Assembly: GCA_001768515.1 (NCBI GenBank) | Contig: MEOA01000023.1 | Location: 1-64,000 of the forward strand | Direction of reading: 5' to 3' | DNA from: Bacteroidetes bacterium GWE2_42_24 | Lineage (GTDB): Bacteria; Bacteroidota; Bacteroidia; Bacteroidales; TTA-H9 | Length of the DNA: 64,000 nucleotides | Part shown: positions 8,791 through 17,485 of the stretch, in pieces | Position numbering within the stretch: position 1 is the first letter of the stretch | Layout: each line of letters starts with the position of its first letter | Notes under the pieces: model-generated | What the model was told of the DNA's origin: nothing | The model's database searches: none | The model's input: only the letters and a program-made list of their open reading frames with translations | Position numbers and translations under genes: made by a program

Positions 8791-9863
8791 TGGCCTTTAT
8801 TACATTAGATACCAGGAAACTTAAATCAAACTTTGACTATCTGAACAAGTTGTTTGGTCGAAACAACATACAATGGTCAATTGTAACAAAAATGCTTTGT
8901 GGCCATAAAGGCTATTTAATGGAAATACTGTCTCTTGGTGTAAAACAGATTTGCGATTCACGGATACTTAATTTAAAACGAATTAAGGAAATTAATCCGG
9001 AAATAGAGACAATCTTCATTAAGCCGCCGGCAAAATGGAATTTGCCTGAAGTGATTAAATATGCCGACATAAGCATGAATACAGAGTTTGAAACGATTCG
9101 CCGCTTATCGGAAGAAGCCCAACGACAGAACAAAATCCATAAGATTATAATTATGATCGAGCTTGGTGAACTCAGAGAAGGGGTTATGGGCGATGATTTC
9201 ATTCAGTTTTACGAGAACGTTTTTAAACTCAAAAACATCAGAGTCGTAGGAATAGGGGCTAATCTATCATGCCTGAACGGCGTACTCCCAAATCACGACA
9301 AGCTTATTCAGTTGTGCCTCTACGAACAATTGGTTGAGGCAAAATTTGACAAAAAAATTGATTATGTCTCGGGAGGTTCTTCCGTTACTATTCCGCTTAT
9401 AATCAATAAATTACTACCTAAAGGCATCAACCACTTCAGGGTCGGGGAAACGTTGTTTCTTGGAACAGATGTTTATAATGATACACCGCTAAAGAAAATG
9501 AATACCGATGTTTTTAAACTACATTCTGAAATCATCGAATTAATTGAAAAGCCCATCTTACCTTCTGGGGAAATGGGCACCAATGTTGAAGGTCACGCTG
9601 TTGAACTTGACGAAAAGCTCATCGGGAAAACAAGCTACAGGGCAATCATTGATATCGGATTATTAGATGTTGAACCGAAACATCTTATCCCGACCGATCA
9701 TGAAATAGCCTTCGCGGGCGCCAGTTCTGATATGATTGTAATGGATTTGGGCGAAAACAGTAAAGGTTATAAAGTAGGTGATTTACTGGAGTTCAACCTG
9801 ACCTACATGGGAACATTAAGAATCCTGAATAGCAAATACGTAGAAAAGAAGATAAAAAAATAA
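8790..9863 (+). CDS. Alanine/ornithine racemase-family PLP enzyme
   Basis: A 357-residue fold-type III PLP protein. The presumed PLP lysine is in VTKMLCGHKG (about residue 34). Other family segments are ICDSRILNLKRI, YADISMNTEFETI, MIELGELREGV and HFRVGETLFLG. These match the YhfX / ornithine-racemase (Orr) branch better than classical alanine racemase, which has a longer C-terminal beta domain with a catalytic Tyr. Likely reaction: racemization of an amino acid, with ornithine the best guess. It is coupled to the preceding GNAT gene. Substrate assignment is uncertain. Confidence 0.75.
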   Translation: MAFITLDTRKLKSNFDYLNKLFGRNNIQWSIVTKMLCGHKGYLMEILSLGVKQICDSRILNLKRIKEINPEIETIFIKPPAKWNLPEVIKYADISMNTEFETIRRLSEEAQRQNKIHKIIIMIELGELREGVMGDDFIQFYENVFKLKNIRVVGIGANLSCLNGVLPNHDKLIQLCLYEQLVEAKFDKKIDYVSGGSSVTIPLIINKLLPKGINHFRVGETLFLGTDVYNDTPLKKMNTDVFKLHSEIIELIEKPILPSGEMGTNVEGHAVELDEKLIGKTSYRAIIDIGLLDVEPKHLIPTDHEIAFAGASSDMIVMDLGENSKGYKVGDLLEFNLTYMGTLRILNSKYVEKKIKK

Positions 9864-10329
9864 GCTCTTTTCCACAATTCTGCCCGGTTATGTTCTATAA
9901 TGGTGTAATTAAACTGTGCACGCAAAAATCAGATGTTTAGGCAATGCGAACGAGATTACAAGGCAACTCGTTCGGGGCTAATAATTTTTGTAGTATGATT
10001 GTACGTGTGTGGTTTCACCACTATCCAATTATTCATTCATACCTAACACCTCCCTTCAGGAAGGGAGGGACTTTATTGTCATTTCTATTGTTGTAGCCAT
10101 GAAAGACTATCAGCCAGCTAAATACAAAAGAGAAAAAAACAAGAGAGAAAAAAACACAGAAGCCACTGACAATCAACGCAAAAAGAACAGTAAATCACGA
10201 TGTTCGAGAGGCATCCCGGATAAAAAAGCGAATGACCTGAAAAATTGACTGTTATATTCTACCATGGTGCCCCCTCCCCCCCTTTAATCAGATACACTTT
10301 TATTACCTTTGTCGCAGATTAAGACCGCC
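9864..10329. other. Intergenic region with a strong small palindrome
   Basis: Contains a perfect 9-bp inverted repeat, CCTCCCTTC-AG-GAAGGGAGG (10049-10068), without a following U-run. A Lys/Arg/Glu-rich open frame (10099-10248) has low complexity and no support as a gene. A promoter element for the sulfotransferase operon lies at its right end. Confidence 0.5.
10304..10311 (+). promoter_or_regulatory. Putative -7 element of the sulfotransferase operon
   Basis: TACCTTTG lies 19 bases before ATG 10330. It overlaps the in-frame TTG at 10309, so that upstream TTG would fall before the transcription start. This decides for ATG 10330. Confidence 0.6.
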
Positions 10330-11424
10330 ATGAACGATTCTGTTAACAACATTCACCAGGTACCCATCTTCTTTATCATGGGACGCCCACGCTCAGGGAC
10401 TACTTTGTTAAGCACCCTGTTCGACGCTCATCCCAATGTCAAAATTCCGCCCGAATTTCCAATCATGCTGCCGCTCTATCAGAAGTTCAGAAAAATAAAG
10501 CAGTGGAACGAGGAGACGGTACATCAGTTCGTGGCCTTTATCTTTCAACACAACGTATTCATCCACAGAACACTTGAGAACTTAAAGATCGATCGCGAGG
10601 AGTTTACCGCCGACCTGCTTCCACTGGCAAAAGATGGTTCCATTCAGGACTTCCTGAAAAAGTTGAACGCATACACCTACTCGCTGTTTCCTAAGGAAAA
10701 AATCGAGGCCATCGGCGACAAGAACCCGGTCTATTCGATTTATACCGAGCGATTCCTTAAAATATTTCCCGACTCGAAGTTCATTTGCATCGTGCGCGAT
10801 TACCGCGACAACTTCGTATCGATGAAGAAGCTGGCCGATCTGAAACTGGAAGCACCTATCCTGACACTACAAGTGTCGCGATGGAGGTATGTAGCAAAGA
10901 TCTTCGTGCGCTGCCAGAAAAAGCACCCTGACCGGTTCAGGATCATCCGTTATGAGGATTTCGTTAACAAGAAGACCGAGATGATGCCCGAACTATGCGA
11001 TTTCATTGGCATACCCTACGATCCTGCGGTGTTTGACTTCTACAAGAAGAAAGAGGAGACAATGAAGACTTACGATAACCCATTGATCGCACGCTTCCAC
11101 AGTAGTCTGATGAATCCGGTCAACACAAGCCGGATGGAGCAATGGAGAAAGGAACTCACCAATGCCGAGGTGAAGATGGCTGATACGGTAGCGGGAAAAT
11201 ATGGCCGGCTGTTTCATTATAACGATGGCAGCGAACCATTCAGCCTGTTGAGGTGGCTAAAGTCGCGCCCGATGGCCATATACGGCTATCTGCTATTCAA
11301 ACTCTACTATTGGGGTTCATACCTACCCTCATCTGTCGTACTATGGCTATCGGTCAAACTGCTGGTGTTGGTGCGTACATGGCATTACCTGTCAGCTAAA
11401 AAGAATACACAACCAACAGCTTAA
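10330..11424 (+). CDS. Sulfotransferase-family protein 1 (membrane-associated)
   Basis: A PAPS-dependent sulfotransferase-like protein of 364 residues. The 5'-phosphosulfate-binding loop is GRPRSGTTLL at about residues 18-27. The 3'-phosphate site is CIVRDYRDNFVS. Both are classical for the fold. The C terminus has a hydrophobic segment (YGYLLFKLYYWGSYL... VVLWLSVKLLVLV), suggesting membrane attachment. ATG 10330 is preferred over an in-frame TTG at 10309 because of the promoter element there. A paralogue follows after 10 bases. The acceptor is unknown: a lipid, glycan or capsule sugar are all possible. Confidence 0.85.
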   Translation: MNDSVNNIHQVPIFFIMGRPRSGTTLLSTLFDAHPNVKIPPEFPIMLPLYQKFRKIKQWNEETVHQFVAFIFQHNVFIHRTLENLKIDREEFTADLLPLAKDGSIQDFLKKLNAYTYSLFPKEKIEAIGDKNPVYSIYTERFLKIFPDSKFICIVRDYRDNFVSMKKLADLKLEAPILTLQVSRWRYVAKIFVRCQKKHPDRFRIIRYEDFVNKKTEMMPELCDFIGIPYDPAVFDFYKKKEETMKTYDNPLIARFHSSLMNPVNTSRMEQWRKELTNAEVKMADTVAGKYGRLFHYNDGSEPFSLLRWLKSRPMAIYGYLLFKLYYWGSYLPSSVVLWLSVKLLVLVRTWHYLSAKKNTQPTA

Positions 11425-11434
11425 ATGCACCTGC

Positions 11435-12511
11435 ATGGCGAAACCTTTCTTCTTTATTATGGGCAGGCCCCGTTCGGGTACCACGTTACTCAAGACACTG
11501 TTTGACGCGCATCCCAATGTAAAGATTCCTTCAGAGTTACCCATCTTCCTACCATTATATCAGAAGTTTAAAGGGGTCAAAAACTGGGATGAAAAAAATA
11601 TAACGCTGTTTATTGATCATATATTTAAACCTGATGTGTTCAACAACCGCAGGATTGAAAACCTGAAGATTGATCGCGAAAGGTTTACTGAAGAGTTATT
11701 AAATCCGGGCCAGATCAGTTCGATCCAGGATCTGCTGATCAAATTTAACGAGCACGCGTACTCACCATTCGACAAAAAGGAAATCCTGCTCGTGGGTGAC
11801 AAAAACCCTGTTTATTCGATCTACACAAAACGGTTTATTAAAATATTTCCTGAGGCCCGTTTCATCTGCATTGTACGCGATTACCGCGATAACTTTGTAT
11901 CGCTTCGCAATCTTCAGGAGATGAAGCTCGAAGCCCCGCTCTTAACACTACAGATCGCCCGTTGGGTGCATATCACCCGACTCTTCCACCGCTGTGCGGC
12001 CAGATACCCTGAACGGTTTTGCATCGTCAGATATGAAGATCTGGTACAGCAACCCGAAAAGACATTCGAATCGTTATGCGGCTTCCTGAACATCCCCTAT
12101 TCTCCCGGGGTATTTAACTTTCACATGAAGAAGGATGAGATACTGAATACCTTTCAAAATCCGGCCATTGAAATAATACACAAAAGTCTGATGTCACCTG
12201 TAAACACTGGGCGCATGAATCTGTGGAAAGAACAGATGACCGCAGCCGAGATACAGGTAGCCGATCAAATTGCCGGATCAACAGCCGACCTGATGCACTA
12301 TGAACGGGCTGGCAAAAGCTGGTACTTCAGCATTTTCATGAGATCGATCCCCATGTGGTTGTACTGCAAGCTATTGTTTACAATGATGACGGTGGGGTCA
12401 AGGCTGCCGTACCGGATGAGCAGATCAATTGCATTGAACCTGCCAGGGTTGGTACGGTTTTACAGTAAGTTGAGGGGTAAGGGAAAAACAGGTAATCAGC
12501 CAAAACAATAA
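11435..12511 (+). CDS. Sulfotransferase-family protein 2
   Basis: A 358-residue tandem paralogue of the preceding gene. The PAPS loop is MGRPRSGTTLLKTLFDAHPN at the very N terminus, followed by GDKNPVYSIYTKRF and CIVRDYRDNFVS. The order of segments is the same throughout and similarity is high, so a local duplication is likely. The C-terminal part again has a hydrophobic stretch (MWLYCKLLFTMMTVGS). Its last 16 bases overlap the 3' end of the convergent GNAT gene. The pair may sulfate two positions of one acceptor, or two related acceptors. Confidence 0.85.
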   Translation: MAKPFFFIMGRPRSGTTLLKTLFDAHPNVKIPSELPIFLPLYQKFKGVKNWDEKNITLFIDHIFKPDVFNNRRIENLKIDRERFTEELLNPGQISSIQDLLIKFNEHAYSPFDKKEILLVGDKNPVYSIYTKRFIKIFPEARFICIVRDYRDNFVSLRNLQEMKLEAPLLTLQIARWVHITRLFHRCAARYPERFCIVRYEDLVQQPEKTFESLCGFLNIPYSPGVFNFHMKKDEILNTFQNPAIEIIHKSLMSPVNTGRMNLWKEQMTAAEIQVADQIAGSTADLMHYERAGKSWYFSIFMRSIPMWLYCKLLFTMMTVGSRLPYRMSRSIALNLPGLVRFYSKLRGKGKTGNQPKQ

Positions 12512-13173
12512 AAACGTCCGCGTGTCGTCGTTTCAACCCGTGAAACAAACGGACTCTTTCGTACGACGTCTTCCCACTGGCTGATGAGGGGATCATTAAA
12601 CTCACCGGGTTCGAAATGTAAAACACCCTTTTCGTTATTACCGATAAGCACTGATACTGCTTTTCTGAGTTTTGGAGCCCTCTTTTCATACGACTCGCGG
12701 GTGATGACGAATAGCTGGTTGTTTTCCTCTTCCTGATCGGGAGCTTTAACATAACCAAGCATACTCACGAAAGCCTGTACCGCCTTATTTTCCTTCAGTA
12801 CATGAGCACTGAGTGAATGCCAGTCGAACATGGTAAAAATAAACTCAGTAGTCATAAAAGAGATGGTTCCGGAAAGGACACCCTCGTGATGCTTCGGATC
12901 GGGAAGAAAAATGCCTCCTTCACAACAGCGTTTCTCCCAGTCGATATCCTTCATATTGATCACACCAATCCGTTCCCCCTTGTACCACACGATGGTGTAG
13001 AGGTTATTGATATTGTTCACTGTCTTAAACCATTCCAGTTGCATCTCAGGCGTGATGTAATCCTTGAATTCATAATTTCGTACCACCACAGGATCATTAC
13101 GCCACTGGCGTACAATTTCAATATCAGCCTCCTTCATTATTTGAAAGGAGACACCAAACCGTGAATAGATCAT
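12496..13173 (-). CDS. GNAT acetyltransferase-like protein, last gene of the ACP operon
   Basis: 225 residues. The N-terminal 150 fit a RimJ/PseH-like GNAT: DIEIVRQWRNDP, the beta strand ERIGVINMKDIDW, ISFMTTEFIFTMF, then LKENKAVQAFVSMLGYV. The C-terminal 70 residues are of unknown type. It starts 12 bases after the glycosyltransferase stop. In sugar-modifying loci such enzymes N-acylate amino sugars. With an ACP, a KAS III and a reductase upstream, an acyl group longer than acetyl is plausible, but the acyl donor is not shown by sequence. Confidence 0.75.
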   Translation of the reverse strand: MIYSRFGVSFQIMKEADIEIVRQWRNDPVVVRNYEFKDYITPEMQLEWFKTVNNINNLYTIVWYKGERIGVINMKDIDWEKRCCEGGIFLPDPKHHEGVLSGTISFMTTEFIFTMFDWHSLSAHVLKENKAVQAFVSMLGYVKAPDQEEENNQLFVITRESYEKRAPKLRKAVSVLIGNNEKGVLHFEPGEFNDPLISQWEDVVRKSPFVSRVETTTRGRFYCFG

Positions 13174-13185
13174 ATCTTGAACTGC

Positions 13186-14145
13186 TTATTTTAAAACCTT
13201 TTTGATAGAGAACGGCGGCTTGCGGTTCTGAACCTGGTAAATGCGACTCAGGTATTCACCCAATACACCCAGACTGAAAAGGATAATACTGGTAGAAAAA
13301 AGGATGGTAACGATGAGGGAGGTATACCCCAGTGGTACATCATAAATCATCTTCTTCACAATAGAGTACAACCCGTAGACGAAAGTGATGAGTGAAACCA
13401 TAAATCCCCCGTAAACCAATAGCCTGAGAGGTACCATCGTATAATAGAGTACAAGGTTGGCGAATAACTTAAACAGCGAAATAGTGGAATAACCCGATTG
13501 CTTGTATTTACGCGGCAGATGCTGAACTTCAGCAAACATGATATCATCGGTGTACCATAACAATACTTCATCGAGAAAAATGAAGTTGTGGTTGTGATGA
13601 AGTATCTTGCTTATCAGGTCGAAGGTCAGCATCCGGAAGGAGGAACCCTCACCTGGGGAGTCCCTGAAAAGCCGGGCAGATTTCTTCAGAGTACGACTTC
13701 CTGCATTTCTGAGACGTGAATGATTCTTCTTTCCGTAAAACCCATATATCAGGTCAGCATCAGTAGCATTTGCCGTTTCAATTAACTTCAGAATTTCCTC
13801 AGGTGGTGTCTGAAGATCATCATCGATGGTGATCACCCGCGCACCTCTCACAAATCCAAACCCGCAGAAGGTGGCATTGTGTTGTCCAAAATTGCGGCTC
13901 AGCCTGATGGCTGTGACCTGTTCAGGAAAGGAGGCCTTTAATTTTGACAGCACCGACCAGCTCTCATCACGGCTATTGTCGTCGATAAAGATTACTTCAA
14001 AGGAAGCCCTGCTTTCACCAAATACATTTTTCAATCTTTCGAACAACTCTGCGAGTGATTCTTCGCTATTAAACACCGGAACCACAACCGAATAATCAAG
14101 ATCTGGAGAAAACTGGCCGTTTCTATTGACTGCTAAGGTATCCAT
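13186..14145 (-). CDS. Glycosyltransferase family 2, polyprenyl-phosphate type, two C-terminal membrane helices
   Basis: 319 residues from ATG 14145. The catalytic domain shows SVVVPVFNSEESL, VIFIDDNSRDESW, LSRNFGQHNAT and the metal-binding DDD in TIDDDLQTPPEE (about 108-110). Two membrane helices follow (about 228-250 and 258-284), ending GVLGEYLSRIY. This is the GtrB/ArnC/DPM1-like architecture, which moves a sugar to undecaprenyl phosphate on the cytoplasmic face. An in-frame ATG at 14232 would lengthen the protein by 29 residues into the upstream SDR gene and has no family similarity. ATG 14145 lies 4 bases after the SDR stop, with AGGAG in front. Confidence 0.88.
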   Translation of the reverse strand: MDTLAVNRNGQFSPDLDYSVVVPVFNSEESLAELFERLKNVFGESRASFEVIFIDDNSRDESWSVLSKLKASFPEQVTAIRLSRNFGQHNATFCGFGFVRGARVITIDDDLQTPPEEILKLIETANATDADLIYGFYGKKNHSRLRNAGSRTLKKSARLFRDSPGEGSSFRMLTFDLISKILHHNHNFIFLDEVLLWYTDDIMFAEVQHLPRKYKQSGYSTISLFKLFANLVLYYTMVPLRLLVYGGFMVSLITFVYGLYSIVKKMIYDVPLGYTSLIVTILFSTSIILFSLGVLGEYLSRIYQVQNRKPPFSIKKVLK

Positions 14146-14149
14146 CGGG

Positions 14150-14932
14150 TTATTCTCCTCCCATAATGAGTGAAGTGCCGGTGACCCATTTCGAGGCATC
14201 GGACATGAAATAAAGAATAGTTTGGGCGACATTTGCAGGCTGCCCGATGCCTAATGGGTAGCGTTTGAGGTAACGTTCATGCGCTTCGGCCTGCATATTG
14301 CCTTCCGAGGTACCGACGATCATCGGGGTATCGACCAGGCCGGCCTGAATGCAGTTGGAACGGATATGCTTTTGCACCAATTCGAGCGCCAGTGTACGCG
14401 AATAGGCTTCCAAAGCGGCCTTTGAACCGCTGTAGAGGGCTCCGCCGAAGTAAGGGTTACGGGTGGCAATGCTCGACATGAAAAGCAAAGAACTGCCGTT
14501 GGCAACCTTTCGGTTGCGCAATAGCTTACTGGTAAGATTCACCGGAACATGGTAGTTGATGGCGAACATCATGTCAATGTCTGGCTGGGTGATAAATTTC
14601 ACGGGCAAAGGCCCCACGATACCTGCACAATGAACGATGCCATTGAGTACAGGCATTGCACTTATCAACGAATCCATTTCTGCCTCTGCTGTGAGGTCGG
14701 CCACATATTGCGCAGCCGTGGCATCAGGCTGCAGGACGAGTGATTCAAAAGTCGCGCCAAGGCGTCCACAGTCACGGCCGGTAATGATAACTGATGCCCC
14801 TGCTCTTGTCAGCATGATGGCCGTCTCACGACCGATCCCAGAGGATGCCCCGGTGATCAGAATAGTTTTGCCGGATAGTGAAAATTCAATCACGTGATAA
14901 GCATTTAAGTCCGTTTCAGCTAATGAAAGCAT
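14150..14932 (-). CDS. Short-chain dehydrogenase/reductase (FabG-like 3-oxoacyl reductase candidate)
   Basis: 260 residues. The NAD(P)-binding motif TGASSGIG is at about 27-34. The NAG-equivalent is HCAGIVG. Ser153/154 is in FMSSIA, and the catalytic YSGSK has Tyr167 and Lys171. All features of an active classical SDR are present. Between a KAS III and a GT2, reduction of a 3-oxoacyl-ACP to 3-hydroxyacyl-ACP is the simplest role; oxidation or reduction of a sugar nucleotide is the alternative. The start at 14932 gives about 20 extra residues before the Rossmann core and is only moderately sure. Confidence 0.85.
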   Translation of the reverse strand: MLSLAETDLNAYHVIEFSLSGKTILITGASSGIGRETAIMLTRAGASVIITGRDCGRLGATFESLVLQPDATAAQYVADLTAEAEMDSLISAMPVLNGIVHCAGIVGPLPVKFITQPDIDMMFAINYHVPVNLTSKLLRNRKVANGSSLLFMSSIATRNPYFGGALYSGSKAALEAYSRTLALELVQKHIRSNCIQAGLVDTPMIVGTSEGNMQAEAHERYLKRYPLGIGQPANVAQTILYFMSDASKWVTGTSLIMGGE

Positions 14933-14972
14933 TATTCATTACAGCCTGTTGTTCTCATAACCAAACAGCGTA

Positions 14973-16031
14973 TTAGTCAATCTCAAGCAAATCAGGAATG
15001 CACAACGGACCAACTTCAATGATGGCTGATCCCCATGACAGGCCAACACCAAAAGCAGAAAGGACAAGTGATGTTTTCCGCTGACGAAGGGCATCTTTCA
15101 GAGCAACCACCATGGTAAGCGGCACAGAAGCACCACTTGTATTACCAAAATCCTTAATGGAGTATGGCACCTTTGCAGGATCAAGTTTAAGCATCTTGCG
15201 CAGCGTTTCATTGATCAGACGGTTTGCCTGATGAAACACCACATAGTCGGTATCGGCCAGTGTGGTCCCGGTATGACTCAGCAGTTTTTTGATATTAGGC
15301 ACTACTTCGCGCAGGGTAAAATTAAACACCTCCACCCCATCGAGCTCAAGGTTGAGGCGATTCCGGTATATGCCAGGGCTCACCTTTTTTACATCAAACG
15401 ATTGCCTTGACATACGGTTGCGGGCACCACCATCCTTTATCATCAGTGCCTTGTGGCCTGAGCCGTCGGTCTGAAGATTGAAATGAAGAAGGGGTGCTTC
15501 GGGATCGTATTCAAGTGCTGTTACGGTACCCACGTCGCCAAAGAGTGGATAGGTGCTCTTATCCCGGTAGTAGGTGGTAATCGTTGAGATGTCACCAACC
15601 ATAAGCAGCGCTTTCTTAAAAGTGCCGGCTTGCATCATGCTACCGATGACCGAAAGGCCATAGACAAAGCCCGAACAACCCAACCCGATATCGAAGGCCA
15701 CACAGGAGTGCGGCAGTCCAAGCCTGTCTTGTACAATGCAGGCAGTAGTCGGCACGAGATAATCGCGCGACTGCGAAACAAAAACCAATAGCTCGATGTC
15801 AGCACGCTCCCATTTCAAGTCGCCTATCAGCTTCTCAGCGGCAACCACACACAAGTCGGAGGTCGTTGTTCCTTTCGAAGCCACCCGGCGTGTTTCCACC
15901 CCGATGGTCTTCATCAGTTGTTCACGCTCCTTCATCGACACCCATTTGTAATCACGGTTGGAAACCGTCATTTTGGGCACACAGGCTGCCAATCCGGCAA
16001 TTCTGATACCCGAAAGGGAAGAGATGGCCAT
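14973..16031 (-). CDS. 3-oxoacyl-ACP synthase III-like (KAS III)
   Basis: 352 residues with the full catalytic triad of the FabH family: Cys119 in IGLGCSGFVYG, His267 in VFHQANRL and Asn297 in FGNTSGASVP. KAS III condenses an acyl-CoA primer with malonyl-ACP. A housekeeping fabH is normally found elsewhere with plsX/rpmF. Here the gene sits between a dedicated ACP and an SDR, so a specialised short acyl chain is more likely than bulk lipid synthesis. It begins 24 bases after the ACP stop. Confidence 0.9.
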   Translation of the reverse strand: MAISSLSGIRIAGLAACVPKMTVSNRDYKWVSMKEREQLMKTIGVETRRVASKGTTTSDLCVVAAEKLIGDLKWERADIELLVFVSQSRDYLVPTTACIVQDRLGLPHSCVAFDIGLGCSGFVYGLSVIGSMMQAGTFKKALLMVGDISTITTYYRDKSTYPLFGDVGTVTALEYDPEAPLLHFNLQTDGSGHKALMIKDGGARNRMSRQSFDVKKVSPGIYRNRLNLELDGVEVFNFTLREVVPNIKKLLSHTGTTLADTDYVVFHQANRLINETLRKMLKLDPAKVPYSIKDFGNTSGASVPLTMVVALKDALRQRKTSLVLSAFGVGLSWGSAIIEVGPLCIPDLLEID

Positions 16032-16055
16032 GAACTTATGTTTTAGTTAACAAAA

Positions 16056-16295
16056 TCAGTTTTCTACCCTTTGTTGCACAATAGCAAAAACATCGTTTAC
16101 GGTCTTGGCCTTTGCAAGGTCATCAGCATTAATAGTCACATCATATTCTGTTTTTACCATGGCAATGAGTACAAGGGCATTGATGGAATTCCAGTCGAAC
16201 ATGTCGCGGAAACTACTTCCAGGCTTAAGCTTACCTGGCTCTAATTCATCAAACTCGGCTTCAATTTTTGAAATAAAATCTTCTACAATTATCAT
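16056..16295 (-). CDS. Acyl carrier protein, specialised
   Basis: 79 residues from ATG 16295, acidic and helical. The phosphopantetheine site is Ser37 in DMFDWNSINALVL, so the usual DSL is replaced by NSI. This occurs in pathway-specific carriers but not in the main fatty-acid ACP. An in-frame ATG at 16361 is rejected because the promoter element 16318-16325 lies between it and 16295. First gene of a five-gene minus-strand operon (ACP, KAS III, SDR, GT2, GNAT). It would need a phosphopantetheinyl transferase such as the one at 44214. Confidence 0.88.
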   Translation of the reverse strand: MIIVEDFISKIEAEFDELEPGKLKPGSSFRDMFDWNSINALVLIAMVKTEYDVTINADDLAKAKTVNDVFAIVQQRVEN

Positions 16296-16317
16296 TTCAC
16301 TAATAGGTTTATTTCGA

Positions 16318-16325
16318 CAAAAGTA
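16318..16325 (-). promoter_or_regulatory. Putative -7 element of the ACP operon
   Basis: The minus strand reads TACTTTTG, 22 bases before ATG 16295. It fixes the ACP start downstream of it. Confidence 0.6.
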
Positions 16326-16709
16326 ATGATTTTTTTTTAAAGGAATATGCCTGCCTCGCACTGCCTACGTTGTAACACCTTCCGCCAAACACGAAAAGAA
16401 CCTCTGAGGAAAAATCTGCTAATAAATAATTATGTAGCAGCTTACCCATCAAATAGAAACAGGCAAAACTGAAAGTTCCTAATATTTCTAATTCCATCTC
16501 CGTCAGCAAGAAATTAGCAGAACCGGTCAAATATTAACAGAAGGTTCTACCGGGAAGTGTGTGAAACAATCCAAAGACCATTATTGGTAGCGTCACGATT
16601 CTTATAGTTCAACCCGCAATCTTGAAGACCATGTTTTAACTCTCCCCGAAAAATAAGAATAACATTACTGAAATCTTGCTAATCCTCCTTTTCCGCACTA
16701 TATAGATTT

Positions 16710-16980
16710 TCAGACCTGAAGCCTTTCAACTAGATATTCAGCAATCGTATCAAATTGCTTCAATCGTGGAATGCTATACTCCAGAATGGAATGAATTAAA
16801 TATGCTTTCACATTTATTAGCATTCTAATTTCTGTTGTTCCGGGACCTTCTCTCAACCACAACATGAACATCTCAAATGCCGGGTATAAGCCCTCATGTC
16901 AGAAAATGGAACCGAAAAATCTCATATTCTTTTATGTGCAGGCGCAGGAGCTGAATACAAATGGTGTTTAGCTGTGCAAC
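16710..16980 (-). pseudogene. Frameshifted remnant of an unidentified gene
   Basis: One minus-strand frame reads QLNTICIQLLRLHIKEYEI up to a stop near 16900. A second frame takes over with EGLYPAFEMFMLWLREGPG and continues through EYSIPRLKQFDTIAEYL to VERLQV and a TGA at 16710. The two parts look like one protein split by a frameshift, with the 5' part lost. The family is not recognised. Confidence 0.4.
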
Positions 16981-17073
16981 GACAAATCATAATTGCCTTT
17001 CAGATTCTATGTGACACCTCTTTATGAGCATCTATTCAGTTTGCCGTTCAGCCTGTTTCTATATATGATACAT

Positions 17074-17485
17074 GGATAAATAACTGGCCAAAGATGCCTT
17101 CTTTCATGCGGTAATTCTTCAATACTTTTCGTTGCACAATTGACAATCACTGCATTAGCTTCTATCAGGTGTAGCCAGCCTGCAAGCATTTAAGCAAAAG
17201 GCAAGTTACAACATAACTGATTTTGCCTTTCAATTAAAAAATCTGATACTCTAATCTTCCTTACATAAGTTAAACCTAAGTTATACAGCATCCGGAGCTT
17301 CTTCATAGTTGCTTCGTTGTCGTTTCGTAAAAAAACGAAAAAGCTACGAACGCACTTCGAAGCCGCTTCGAAGCGACTTCGAACCGACACCATGTTTGAC
17401 CTCAGTATGTCAGTAGGTTATCAGTTTTGTGTTTTGTAGTAGAATAATGTGGGATTTTGATGAAATTTGTGTTCATACCGACCCT
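17074..17485. repeat. Dispersed repeat, copy A
   Basis: About 410 bases that match 46203-46602 in the same orientation with moderate identity, strongest over the last 200 bases. Shared landmarks are CCAAAGATGC at the left, CTTCTTCATA, the palindromic run TTCGAAGCCGCTTCGAAGCG, GTTTGACC, TATCAGTTTTGTGTTTTGT and AGAATAATGTGGG. Neither copy holds a convincing gene, although a minus-strand frame (FRNDNEA..MKK..RM) is similar in both. It may be a decayed mobile-element end or a non-autonomous element. Confidence 0.65.

Noticed and set aside
10009-10248. Plus-strand ORF of 79 codons
   Set aside because: Low-complexity Lys/Arg/Glu-rich sequence spanning a palindrome, no start context, no family pattern.
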